A stretch of 64,000 bases of DNA from a bacterium (GTDB lineage: Bacteria > Zixibacteria > MSB-5A5 > GN15 > FEB-12). The stretch is taken from assembly GCA_016708025.1 (NCBI GenBank), contig JADJGQ010000002.1, forward strand, positions 124,001-188,000, given 5' to 3'. This document shows positions 44,403 to 53,100 of the stretch, in pieces; the first letter of the stretch is position 1; each line of letters starts with the position of its first letter. The position numbers and the translations under genes are program-made. A model generated the notes under the pieces. That model saw only the letters and a program-made list of their open reading frames with translations, had not been told where the DNA came from and ran no database searches.

Positions 44403-44891
44403 TCAGGCGCCGTATTTCTTCATCATCTCCTGGATCAACCGCATATGTCCTTCCTCAAACTTCGCCAAATCGGAGAAGATCTTTTTTCCTTCGGGCGAGG
44501 TTGTCAGGTTGGATTGGCGATCGAACAGCTCGAATGCTTCCTCTTCCAGCCGGAACGCGATCTCGAGAATCGTTTTGATCGAGTCAGCCGACTGTACTTC
44601 ATTGATCAAAGCGCGATGCGTTTCATTCATCTCTTCGCCGATCTCCGGAAGTCCTTCGGTCTTCATGGCATCAGCGGTGCTGATCCACTTCTCGGAACGA
44701 ATCAGGGAGTGGTGCTGTCCTTCCAGTATCTGGAAGTGCATCTTCTCTTCCATCGCCAGTCTTTCCAGTACATCCTTGAACTGCTTGGCTTGCGACTTTT
44801 TGGATGCCTCAATATAAAAGACATACGCCGCTGTTTCGGACTGGATCCCAGCGTTCAAAGCTATCAGGACATCGGGATTTACAGGTGTCAT
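44403..44891 (-). CDS. Ferritin-like di-iron protein (rubrerythrin-type helical bundle without rubredoxin)
   Basis: A 162-aa all-helical protein. Di-iron ligands fit the ferritin-like pattern: Glu in QSETAAY near 19, Glu and His in MEEKMHFQIL near 49, Glu in RLEEEAFELF near 115, and Glu-Glu-His in FEEGHMRLI near 144. Proteins of this type reduce peroxide or store iron. No C-terminal rubredoxin-like CxxC domain is present, so another electron donor would be needed if it is a peroxidase. GAGG lies about 9 nt before the ATG. It is convergent with the fprA side, and the pair fits defence against oxygen in an anaerobe or microaerophile. Confidence 0.85.
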   Translation of the reverse strand: MTPVNPDVLIALNAGIQSETAAYVFYIEASKKSQAKQFKDVLERLAMEEKMHFQILEGQHHSLIRSEKWISTADAMKTEGLPEIGEEMNETHRALINEVQSADSIKTILEIAFRLEEEAFELFDRQSNLTTSPEGKKIFSDLAKFEEGHMRLIQEMMKKYGA

Positions 44892-44999
44892 GGTCAGTTA
44901 CCTCTATTCAGCAGAACCATATTTTTCATCATCGACATATCCCACCAAATTAGTCATTTACCGTCCGATGTCAAGCCCCGGTCTTTGCCTGTCGGTCAA

Positions 45000-45033
45000 A
45001 AGAATACCCCGAAGTAGTCATTCTGCTTCGGGG
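45000..45033 (-). terminator. Probable terminator of the FG-GAP protein gene
   Basis: An 8-bp stem (CCCCGAAG/CTTCGGGG, 45007-45014 with 45026-45033) is followed on the minus strand by TATTCTTTTG, 25 nt after the stop codon. Confidence 0.7.
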
Positions 45034-45058
45034 CATCGAAAGAGAAAACTTGATCACT

Positions 45059-47890
45059 TCACTTGAGCAACAGCATTTTCCCAACCGCCTGGAAATTAGC
45101 CGCCGTCAGTCGGTAGAGATAAACACCGGTAGTGACCGGGTTGTTCTGTGCATCTCTGCCGTTCCAGACGATCTGCTTGCTGCCGGCTGACTGCACCGCA
45201 TCAACCAATGTGACTATCTCCTGACCGAGAATGTTATACACTTCCAGCTTTACATGACCGGCTCTTGGAAGGTCATACATGATGGTTGTGCTGGGATTGA
45301 ACGGATTCGGATAGTTGGGATACAACACGTACTCGGTCGGCAGGCCAGAATTCCCCTCATCATCAGCACCCGTCGGGACAGGAACGATAGTGAAGCTGTT
45401 GAATCCGGACATTGCTTCCGCACCCTGCCCCTCAACCACACGCCAATAGTAGCAGGTGGAGTCATCGGCAAGCGAGAGGTCGGTGGTGTAGCTTCCGCCG
45501 GTCACTGTCGCGCTGTCGATGATCGTCGCAAAAGTCGGATCAATTGCCAACTGGAAAAGGACCGTGCCGCTGTTCGGCCAACTGAAGTGCGGCGATGGTG
45601 ACGCAACATAGGCGCCAAGCGCCGGTTGGATCGGCGATGCACCATCAGGATAGACCATGAAGCGGTATCCGTCGACCGGAAGCGGTATCTCTCTGGCAAT
45701 AGAATACTGATCGCTGTTGACCTGATAGCTTAGCGAAAAGTTGTCGCTCTCCAGATCATTTGCTCTCGGCTCCACTGTCAGCAGATAGCCGCCAGGTTCT
45801 ATGACACTGATGCTGGTCATAATATCCAGCGCGCTGTTACCATTCAACGACCGTTCGTAGTACGCAGAGGCTGGTATCACCTGCTTCAGTTCGTCCAGTC
45901 GTGCTCCGTCCGGCGCCGTGATCTCAAGCCTCGCTTTGTCGGTAGCCCGAACTTCAAACCGCTTTGCCAGCATCCCCGGGTCCGTCTGATTCAGATAGCA
46001 ATACATGACCGCGGTATCGTAGATCTGATACGAGCTGACCACGACATCTATATCGCCATCCGTATCAATGTCCATGGCATCAAGCATGAAGGGAGTGAAT
46101 GACGGGACCGGATACCGCAACTCGTTTGCGAATGCTCCCGTACCATCGCCAAACAGGATGCCAACGTACTTCTTCGTGCCGTTGACGTACGCGATATCGA
46201 GATCCGTGTCGTTGTTGAAATCTCCGAGACAGTTGGCGAAGATCTGACCGTTCACCGTGCGAACGAGATGCTGGCCGAACGAACCATCCGCATTCCCCAA
46301 ATAGAGCATCAGGTCGCTGTTCGCACCGCCGATCGAAGGTGTCGAAAGGCAAAGATCAAATCGGCCATCGTTGTTAACGTCAGAGCCTTGATTGGTTACC
46401 TGAATGTCTCGTGCACCAAATGTCTGCGTATAAACGAATGTACTGATAAGGCTGTCTTGGCCATCGTGCAGGAATATCTCCAGGCCACTTACTGTGCCGA
46501 CAGCAACATCATCCCATCCATCTCCATTAAAATCGGCGGAGGTAACTGAGAGTGCACTGTCCTCGGTCAAGTATTGGATCTCCTGAAGAAATGTCCCACC
46601 AGCAGCGCCTGGATAGATAACAAAGCCGTCCTCGTCTGATGCAACCAGATCAAGATGGCCGTTTCCGTCAAAGTCGAAAAAGTCAGTTGAGTATCCCGAG
46701 GCTGTCGGATCGTCATAAGTCTGAACTTTGGTAAACGTGTTGTCACCATTGCCATAGTAAGTCAACAGGCCAAAAGTGCTGTACATAACGAGGTCGAGAG
46801 TGTCGTCATCGTTGAAGTAGCCTAACTGCGGCCCGCGCTTGTGGTAACCATCGTAGACAGACGAGACCTCCTCCAGGTCATTCTGAAATTCGTAGACTGC
46901 ATACGAGTTTGGCCATCCTGAACCTGCGACAACCACCTCTGGCCTGCCGTCGCCGTCACAATCCCCGTGCGTCATGCCGAGAGCTTGCTCAGTGTTGTCC
47001 AGGGCGTTGCTTGTGAACTGGACCAGATAGTCCTCCGATGCAACCACCTGTATCTGTACCTGACCCGATGTCGTGCGATTCTGACTGCCCGATACCTCAA
47101 ACGATGCTTTCCAGATCCCAATATCTTGTGCGCCCGGTGTCCAATCGAATTCAAGTGGGTTAGTACCGCTGACAATCGGGCTCGTTTGGGCGAAATGTGA
47201 GTCATCATCGACCAATGTCAGAGAAGTCAGCGTGACGATAGCACTATCTGACGGTGCTGATGGGCCAGCAACGGAGAACCCAACCATATCGCCGATCGTC
47301 ACCGGTTCCTGCTGAGACGGGAGTGAAAGAACGAGCGGAGCGGTTTCTTCCACTACCTGCAATGTTGCGGGTCTGAAATAGGGATGAAAGAGGGTGAATT
47401 GACCGTCGCCAACAACAAAGTCGAGGTTTATCGACTCTATCCAGTGAAGGCTGTCGAGTATGATCTCGCCTGGCACAAGTCCTGTCATGTATAACTGATA
47501 AAGGACTCCCTCACCGGCAACCAAATTGTTCCCGCGGGCTGATTTTAACGCTAGGACGATAATGGTATCCGTTGACACTCCATCCACCACATCTAAGTTG
47601 ACAGTGCGATCATTCAACATAGAAGGATCACCCAATCTGCCGGCAAAGACCAGTGAATCAACTCTCGCAAAACCGCCGTCGCCGGAAGCAACCGTAAATA
47701 CGTTCTGGAATGCCGTTATCGTTTCATCATTCCAAAACCAGATGTCGACCGGCCGTGATTCGCCTACAACCAGAGTCGTAGGCATGAACCGAAACGTGTC
47801 CACCACTCCTGGATCAAGCGGATCCTGTGCAAATCCAGCAAACGGTGCCAACACTACAACGCAGAGAATAGTGAATAACTTTGAACGCAT
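45059..47890 (-). CDS. Exported FG-GAP/VCBS repeat protein with YPNPFNP sorting domain
   Basis: A 943-aa protein. The ATG at 47890 has GGAGGG about 4 nt upstream and gives a signal peptide ending AGFAQ; the frame continues four codons further upstream. A cohesin-like region (about 25-170, with TTLVVGESRPVDIWFWND) is followed by an Ig-like domain, then a propeller made of FG-GAP-like repeats (about 295-640) with calcium loops DCDGDGRPEVVV, DFDGNGHLDLVAS, DFNGDGWDDVAVG, DVNNDGRFDLCLS and DIDTDGDIDVVVS. A beta-rich stretch leads to a fibronectin-like domain and the C-terminal sorting domain from NYPNPFNPSTTI. FG-GAP propellers often bind ligands or sugars at the cell surface; the ligand is unknown. 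It is a single-gene unit with its own promoter. Confidence 0.9.
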   Translation of the reverse strand: MRSKLFTILCVVVLAPFAGFAQDPLDPGVVDTFRFMPTTLVVGESRPVDIWFWNDETITAFQNVFTVASGDGGFARVDSLVFAGRLGDPSMLNDRTVNLDVVDGVSTDTIIVLALKSARGNNLVAGEGVLYQLYMTGLVPGEIILDSLHWIESINLDFVVGDGQFTLFHPYFRPATLQVVEETAPLVLSLPSQQEPVTIGDMVGFSVAGPSAPSDSAIVTLTSLTLVDDDSHFAQTSPIVSGTNPLEFDWTPGAQDIGIWKASFEVSGSQNRTTSGQVQIQVVASEDYLVQFTSNALDNTEQALGMTHGDCDGDGRPEVVVAGSGWPNSYAVYEFQNDLEEVSSVYDGYHKRGPQLGYFNDDDTLDLVMYSTFGLLTYYGNGDNTFTKVQTYDDPTASGYSTDFFDFDGNGHLDLVASDEDGFVIYPGAAGGTFLQEIQYLTEDSALSVTSADFNGDGWDDVAVGTVSGLEIFLHDGQDSLISTFVYTQTFGARDIQVTNQGSDVNNDGRFDLCLSTPSIGGANSDLMLYLGNADGSFGQHLVRTVNGQIFANCLGDFNNDTDLDIAYVNGTKKYVGILFGDGTGAFANELRYPVPSFTPFMLDAMDIDTDGDIDVVVSSYQIYDTAVMYCYLNQTDPGMLAKRFEVRATDKARLEITAPDGARLDELKQVIPASAYYERSLNGNSALDIMTSISVIEPGGYLLTVEPRANDLESDNFSLSYQVNSDQYSIAREIPLPVDGYRFMVYPDGASPIQPALGAYVASPSPHFSWPNSGTVLFQLAIDPTFATIIDSATVTGGSYTTDLSLADDSTCYYWRVVEGQGAEAMSGFNSFTIVPVPTGADDEGNSGLPTEYVLYPNYPNPFNPSTTIMYDLPRAGHVKLEVYNILGQEIVTLVDAVQSAGSKQIVWNGRDAQNNPVTTGVYLYRLTAANFQAVGKMLLLK

Positions 47891-47942
47891 AGACCCTCCC
47901 ATGGGTTGTTTGTTGCCAAACAGACGTCGGCGCAGAGAAATA

Positions 47943-47966
47943 TGTCAAATGCAAATGTGTCAAATG
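47943..47966 (-). promoter_or_regulatory. Direct repeat in the leader of the FG-GAP gene (possible operator)
   Basis: Two perfect copies of TGTCAAATG (47943-47951 and 47958-47966, plus-strand reading) are spaced 15 nt start to start, immediately downstream of the promoter at 47974-48002. They may bind a regulator or be extra -35-like elements, since each contains TTTGACA on the minus strand. Confidence 0.35.
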
Positions 47967-47973
47967 TACCCCC

Positions 47974-48002
47974 ACTATAGCCACCAACCATATTTTTGTC
48001 AA
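47974..48002 (-). promoter_or_regulatory. Strong sigma70-type promoter of the FG-GAP gene
   Basis: On the minus strand TTGACA (48002-47997) and TATAGT (47979-47974) are separated by exactly 17 nt, 84 nt before the start codon. Confidence 0.75.
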
Positions 48003-48023
48003 ACTATCTGTCTATAACCGAAA

Positions 48024-48041
48024 GGCCGCCAAGCGGCGGCC
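48024..48041. terminator. Terminator of the M64 peptidase gene
   Basis: GGCCGCC/GGCGGCC with a 4-nt loop lies between the peptidase stop codon (48089) and the promoter of the next gene. On the minus strand only TTT follows; on the plus strand a run of five T follows. Confidence 0.65.
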
Positions 48042-48088
48042 CTTTTTCACACACAAATTTTGTCCTGAATGCGACTATTGTTTCAGCG

Positions 48089-49999
48089 TCACGGGCAGGC
48101 CGGAAGTTCCGGCACCGGTGTCGTCACCAGATAACTGATCAACACTGACAAATCTGAAAGATCTATACCGGCCGTTGCATTCACATTGGCTTCGTTGTCG
48201 CACCCGATTGCAGGGCGCGGCGTCGCGGTCAGATAGGAGATGAGGATCGAAAGGTCCGACAAGTCAACTCCACCACTTTGATTGATATTCCCCGTTGTCC
48301 CCTCACAGCAGATCAATTGGTCGCATTCGTCCGGAATGTTATTGTGATTGAGATCGTCCGAAGTATGCGTGCTGATATCGGTCGCATCCGCGATCCCGTT
48401 GCCGTTGCAGTCGGGGCGAAGCACCCAACTGAACTGCTCCGACTCCAGGCTCAATCGCATCAGGCTAGTAGGATAGCTGATCGTCAGAATGAGATTGTTG
48501 CCGGCTTGTCCTCCGATTTGATGAAACTCTTCCCACGTCAGGTTGAGTGTTGCACCAGTTTCCGGCAGAATCGTGCTGTTGATCTTCCACTGATAACTCA
48601 ATCCGGGAAATGGTATGGCATTGACCGAGAAATCAACACCGCCGTATGTCACCAGACTAGTGGAACCAGTCGAGGGAGTAGCGTTGTCTATCAAACTCGT
48701 TCGATTGAAATAACTGCGCAAGTGTGCTTCTTTGCAGACCGGATCAAGCGGCACTCCCAGCGCACGCATCAGACAGTTGTGCGATGGGCGGTAGATTCCG
48801 CTGGTCAAATAGCGCGCCCCTTCAAATGTCCCGACTGAATTGTACCAGGTCGGTATATCCGGCGTGGGGAGAGGCGTTCCCGGCTCTACCCAGACCAGCC
48901 ATTTCAGGGCCGCACCCGAGGCATCGTAATCGACATTCGCTTCATGATCCCCCGGTGGAAACCCGGGATAGGCATCCGTATACTCATCGGCCAGATCGGC
49001 GAACGTATGTCCGAGTTCATGTAAAATCACCTGCGGCCCTGCGCTGTGTGCGGAGATGACAGAGATCGATCCGCCTGTTCCGCCATACTTCGTGGAGTTA
49101 ACCAGCACAACCAGTTCATCCCATAGCCCCGGTCCAACCAAATTGTCTGCGGCAGAAATCGCCCGGTTGTAACCAACCTGATCGATCACCAGCGCTCGCT
49201 CGATCCCGCCTCCCCAGAAGGTAGAATTGAAATAGGTATCCTTGAATGTCCCCACCGGATCCTGATCGGCGCCATCCTGATTGCTCTCGACATCGATTCG
49301 GTAAACGTTGGTCCCCAAAAACATCACATTCCACGGTATCGTGGAATTAAACGCTGATAAAACATTGTTGGTATGCGTAACGAAGGCGCCGGAACTCAGC
49401 GAGGTCGGCGTGTATCCTTCGCTCAAAATGACGATCACCAGCCGGTTATTGTCGGGGCCAGTGTCTTTCAACTTGGTCACGCCGATCGGCCCTTGCATCG
49501 GGCGAGCCTGACTCAGTTCCACCGACACTGTCTTCTCCTGAAAGGAAAATGCGCCGGGGAGAGTCAGATCGGACTGCCGAATCTTCGGCGCTGCTGACGA
49601 GGTCAACCTAAGCGATGCCGGCACCTGATCAGGGGATGGTCCCGTTGTTCGCACAACAATCAGACCGCTCTGTGGGATCACCATCGTGCAAGGCCCATCC
49701 TCGGCTGGTGCAGAGCGCATCCCGAGCGGCATCACCATCGAGCTCCGCGCGATCACCGCACCGGACTGATCCTGCCATTCAGCATCATAGGTCAGCGTCA
49801 CTGGCGCCCCCCCAAGGCCGGGTGTGGTGATTGCTTTGCCGGTCGGAGCGATCGGCGTGGCCTGCTGTAAGACCAGGCTATTGTCCGAATATGCAAAAAC
49901 CAACTGCCACCAATTGGCGGAATCGGCGGCATAGATCATTGAGGTTGAGGAAAGAACCAGGCAGACACAGATCAATAGACTCGCGACAAAACGATACAT
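48089..49999 (-). CDS. Secreted M64-family (IgA peptidase type) metallopeptidase with Cys-Pro twin dockerin tail
   Basis: A 636-aa protein with a signal peptide ending SMIYAAD. The catalytic region (about 185-440) has the M64 pattern: VIVILSEGYT near 188, the zinc motif HELGHTFADLADEY at 327-340 (His327, Glu328, His331), and SHNCLMR with later Cys of the family. An Ig-like segment follows (about 455-535), then a calcium-type motif DCNGNGIADATDI with NNIPDECD, also seen in the metzincin next door. The last 73 residues form a twin dockerin-like tail from CCEGTTGNIN to LPACP. Known relatives include a clostridial IgA protease, but the target here is open. GGAG lies about 6 nt before the ATG. Confidence 0.93.
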   Translation of the reverse strand: MYRFVASLLICVCLVLSSTSMIYAADSANWWQLVFAYSDNSLVLQQATPIAPTGKAITTPGLGGAPVTLTYDAEWQDQSGAVIARSSMVMPLGMRSAPAEDGPCTMVIPQSGLIVVRTTGPSPDQVPASLRLTSSAAPKIRQSDLTLPGAFSFQEKTVSVELSQARPMQGPIGVTKLKDTGPDNNRLVIVILSEGYTPTSLSSGAFVTHTNNVLSAFNSTIPWNVMFLGTNVYRIDVESNQDGADQDPVGTFKDTYFNSTFWGGGIERALVIDQVGYNRAISAADNLVGPGLWDELVVLVNSTKYGGTGGSISVISAHSAGPQVILHELGHTFADLADEYTDAYPGFPPGDHEANVDYDASGAALKWLVWVEPGTPLPTPDIPTWYNSVGTFEGARYLTSGIYRPSHNCLMRALGVPLDPVCKEAHLRSYFNRTSLIDNATPSTGSTSLVTYGGVDFSVNAIPFPGLSYQWKINSTILPETGATLNLTWEEFHQIGGQAGNNLILTISYPTSLMRLSLESEQFSWVLRPDCNGNGIADATDISTHTSDDLNHNNIPDECDQLICCEGTTGNINQSGGVDLSDLSILISYLTATPRPAIGCDNEANVNATAGIDLSDLSVLISYLVTTPVPELPACP

Positions 50000-50098
50000 G
50001 GATGGCTCCAGATCACGGTTGGTACAGTTCTTCCAAATATAGCACGAAATCCAGCTTTTGCAGTAGAAAATCGAGTCGCTATTCCTGATTTCAGCACA

Positions 50099-50123
50099 AC
50101 GGCCGCCCAGTCTGGACAGCCGT
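50099..50123 (-). terminator. Hairpin after the metzincin gene
   Basis: A 10-bp stem with two G-U pairs (ACGGCUGUCC/GGGCGGCCGU) and 5-nt loop lies 33 nt after the stop codon. No T-tract follows, so its role as terminator is uncertain. Confidence 0.4.
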
Positions 50124-50155
50124 CGTAATTCCCTTGAAAGAGCTATCTTATCCGC

Positions 50156-53100
50156 TTATGGGCAGTTCGGCAATGTCGGCTTCGGCGTCACCGTGAGATA
50201 TGAGATCAACAGTGACAGGTCCGAAAGGTCCGGATTCTGCGCCACCGACCCGTTGACGTTTGCCTCATCTATACATGGCAGTGACGGCTTGGGAGTCACG
50301 GTCAAATATGAGATAAGCAACGACAGATCGGAGAGGTCAGGGTTTTCTGAAACGCTCTTGTTCACGTTCCCTCGCGTTCCAATACAACAGTTCCCTGCAC
50401 AGGATGGTCTGACATGATCCTGCAACCAGACATGCGCTTTCGCCACCTCGGTCTGCATCGCGATCGCTGACCCTTGCCGCAGTGAGATCAGCGCCGTGTA
50501 ATAGACGATCGTGTCACCCGCCCCGACTGTCCGATTATTGTGGAAAGTCAGCGCCGAATGCAGATCGGTCGAGGCTCCGCCCCAGGCGGTGAATCCGCTC
50601 GTCTGCATTTTTGTGTACAGCTGCTCCGGCACAAATCCGTTGTTTGGATAGACCCAGGTAGAATTATCCAGCGCATACCCATTACGGGCCGTCTCACTCG
50701 TCACCAGCGCGCAGGTGTCGTTACTGTAATATCCAAGCCAAGCCATGCCTGCATAGCGAAGATCATTATTCTGGCATTCGCCCGGTTCATTGGTTGATTC
50801 CACGCCGATCTGGTAGACCAGATTCAGCGCTCCATTCACTCCGGAGCCATTGCCACTGATATCCGAGGGTATATCCCAGTCGATCACTTCGCCGATCGTC
50901 AGCCCGCTGTGCGTCCCTCCGTCAAACGAATAGATCTTGATCGCCTGTATGATAAACTGGCTCGAATCCGCCGCCTTCGGCGCCCAATAGTACTTCTCGA
51001 TCCCGATCGATGAATCCTGCGTCACAAAAGTCCCCGACCCGAATTTATCATAATCGGCAGTGGTCGTCGTCGAAAGCATCGGATTGCCGGTCGAGACATT
51101 GATGACCGATGCATTATTGAACATCATCATTGCGACGATCGTATCCGCTCCTGACACAAATCCCACCACCGATGACCCCTCGTAGAGATAGGTTGTCGCG
51201 GATGGATTGCAGTCGGTCGACTGCGAGTAATCCATGTTGGCACCGCCAAGTCCCTGTGAGCCGCTGTTGCCGAAATTGCCGTTGTTTTTCACTGCCAGTT
51301 TGGTCAGCGAGGTTGCGACCGTGTCGACAAACGCATCTTCGAAATCACACGGATCTCCTTTACCGTCGAGATCGCTATCCTCCTGCAACGGATTGAATAC
51401 ATTTGGGCAATTGTCGACATTCGCACAGATCCCGTCGCCGTCGATATCATTGTAATAATCGAGCGGGCAAGGGTCGCAGGCATCGCCGATCAAGTCGGCA
51501 TCGGTGTCCGCTTGCGAAACATTGGCCATGCTCGGGCAATTATCGCACGCATCCTGTCGGCCGTCCGCGTCACTATCTGCTTGTGTCGGATTTGCATTCG
51601 CCGGACATCCATCGCATTCATCGCCAAGTCCATCGCTGTCAACATCCCGCTGATCCGGATTTGCCACAAATTGGCAGTTGTCGCACGCATCACCGTCACC
51701 ATCGCCATCACTGTCGGTCTGCGATGGGTTGGCGATCGCCGGACAGTTATCCGCATAATCCGCCACCCCGTCCCCATCCATATCCCCACCCTCACAGACA
51801 TCGGGAATCAGATTCTGATTGAGATCCAATGCGGATGCCGGCATGAAATCGATGCCAGTCGGATCCTGCATATTGGCCGAGCCGCGCACGAACGCCCGGT
51901 AATACTTGCCGGACAACGGCTGATATTCATAGATCCGCTTGGTTGCCCCACCCGCCGCCACAAACAGATTCCCGTTCGGCCCGACTGTGATCCCCCACGG
52001 AGCATCCGGTACCGGCGTAGGTTCATTGAAGGTTCGGATGAATGCGCCGGTGGTTCCGTCATACTCCAGTATCTTGTCATTTCCGTAACTGGTCACCAGC
52101 AAATGCCCATTGGCCGGATTAAAGACCAGCCCATGTGGCGCACTGAGCGTCCCCGAACTTGCCGTGACAAATGTCCCCATCGATGCACCAGTCGTTCCAT
52201 TGAAGCGGTGGACCGTGTTGCTGCCGGAGTTTGCCACATACAGATTTCCGTCCGGCCCGTACGTCATCGCGATCGGCAGATTTAGTGAACTGCCGCCTGG
52301 CGGTATGAAAACATTGACAAATGACCCGGTGGTCGCATCAAACCGCACGATCCGATTGCTCAGCATATCGCAAACCAGCAGATACAATGTCCCGCTGATC
52401 TCCCGGAACACTATTCCGGCGGGTGAATTGAGTGTCCCTTGAGCCACCAATACCGCACTGTTGCCGGTCATCGGATCGAATGTCCAGACCTCTCCTGAAT
52501 TCAACGGCGTGTAAGTTACCAAACGGCTCTGCGGATTGATCTTTACATCGAAAACACTCCCCATGCTTGTCCCGGAAGTCCGGTTCACTACTCCGCTGAC
52601 ACTATGGAACTCCCCGACATCCGTATTCAGCGGAAGATTCAAATCTCCCGCGTACAAAAAGCCCTGGTACTGCAAATCCTCCCAATCGACCACCGCATTA
52701 TTGTCGCAGTCTTCGCAACCATCCAATATCCGGTTCCGATTGATATCCAGCGTCAGGTTGGCATTGATCTCATTGAAGTCCATCACGGCGTTGTTGTTGC
52801 AGTCCGCATTGCAGACATCCGGCTGGAAATCCCCGTCGGCATCGACCGAGACCCCATTCACCGTCTCGGCGCGATCGGGATAACTGTTCCCGTTGCAATC
52901 CGGCTCGCACATATCCGGCACGCCATTCAGATCGATATCCGCTGCCCCCAGAACGATATCCTGTGGGTCGAGTACCAGGTTGGCGTTGCAGTCCTGACAT
53001 TCATCCGGGATACCGTCGCTATTGCTGTCGATACTCGATCCCAGCGCGATATCGACGGAGTCATCGACATTGTTGCCGTTACAGTCGAAGGGATGGCAGT

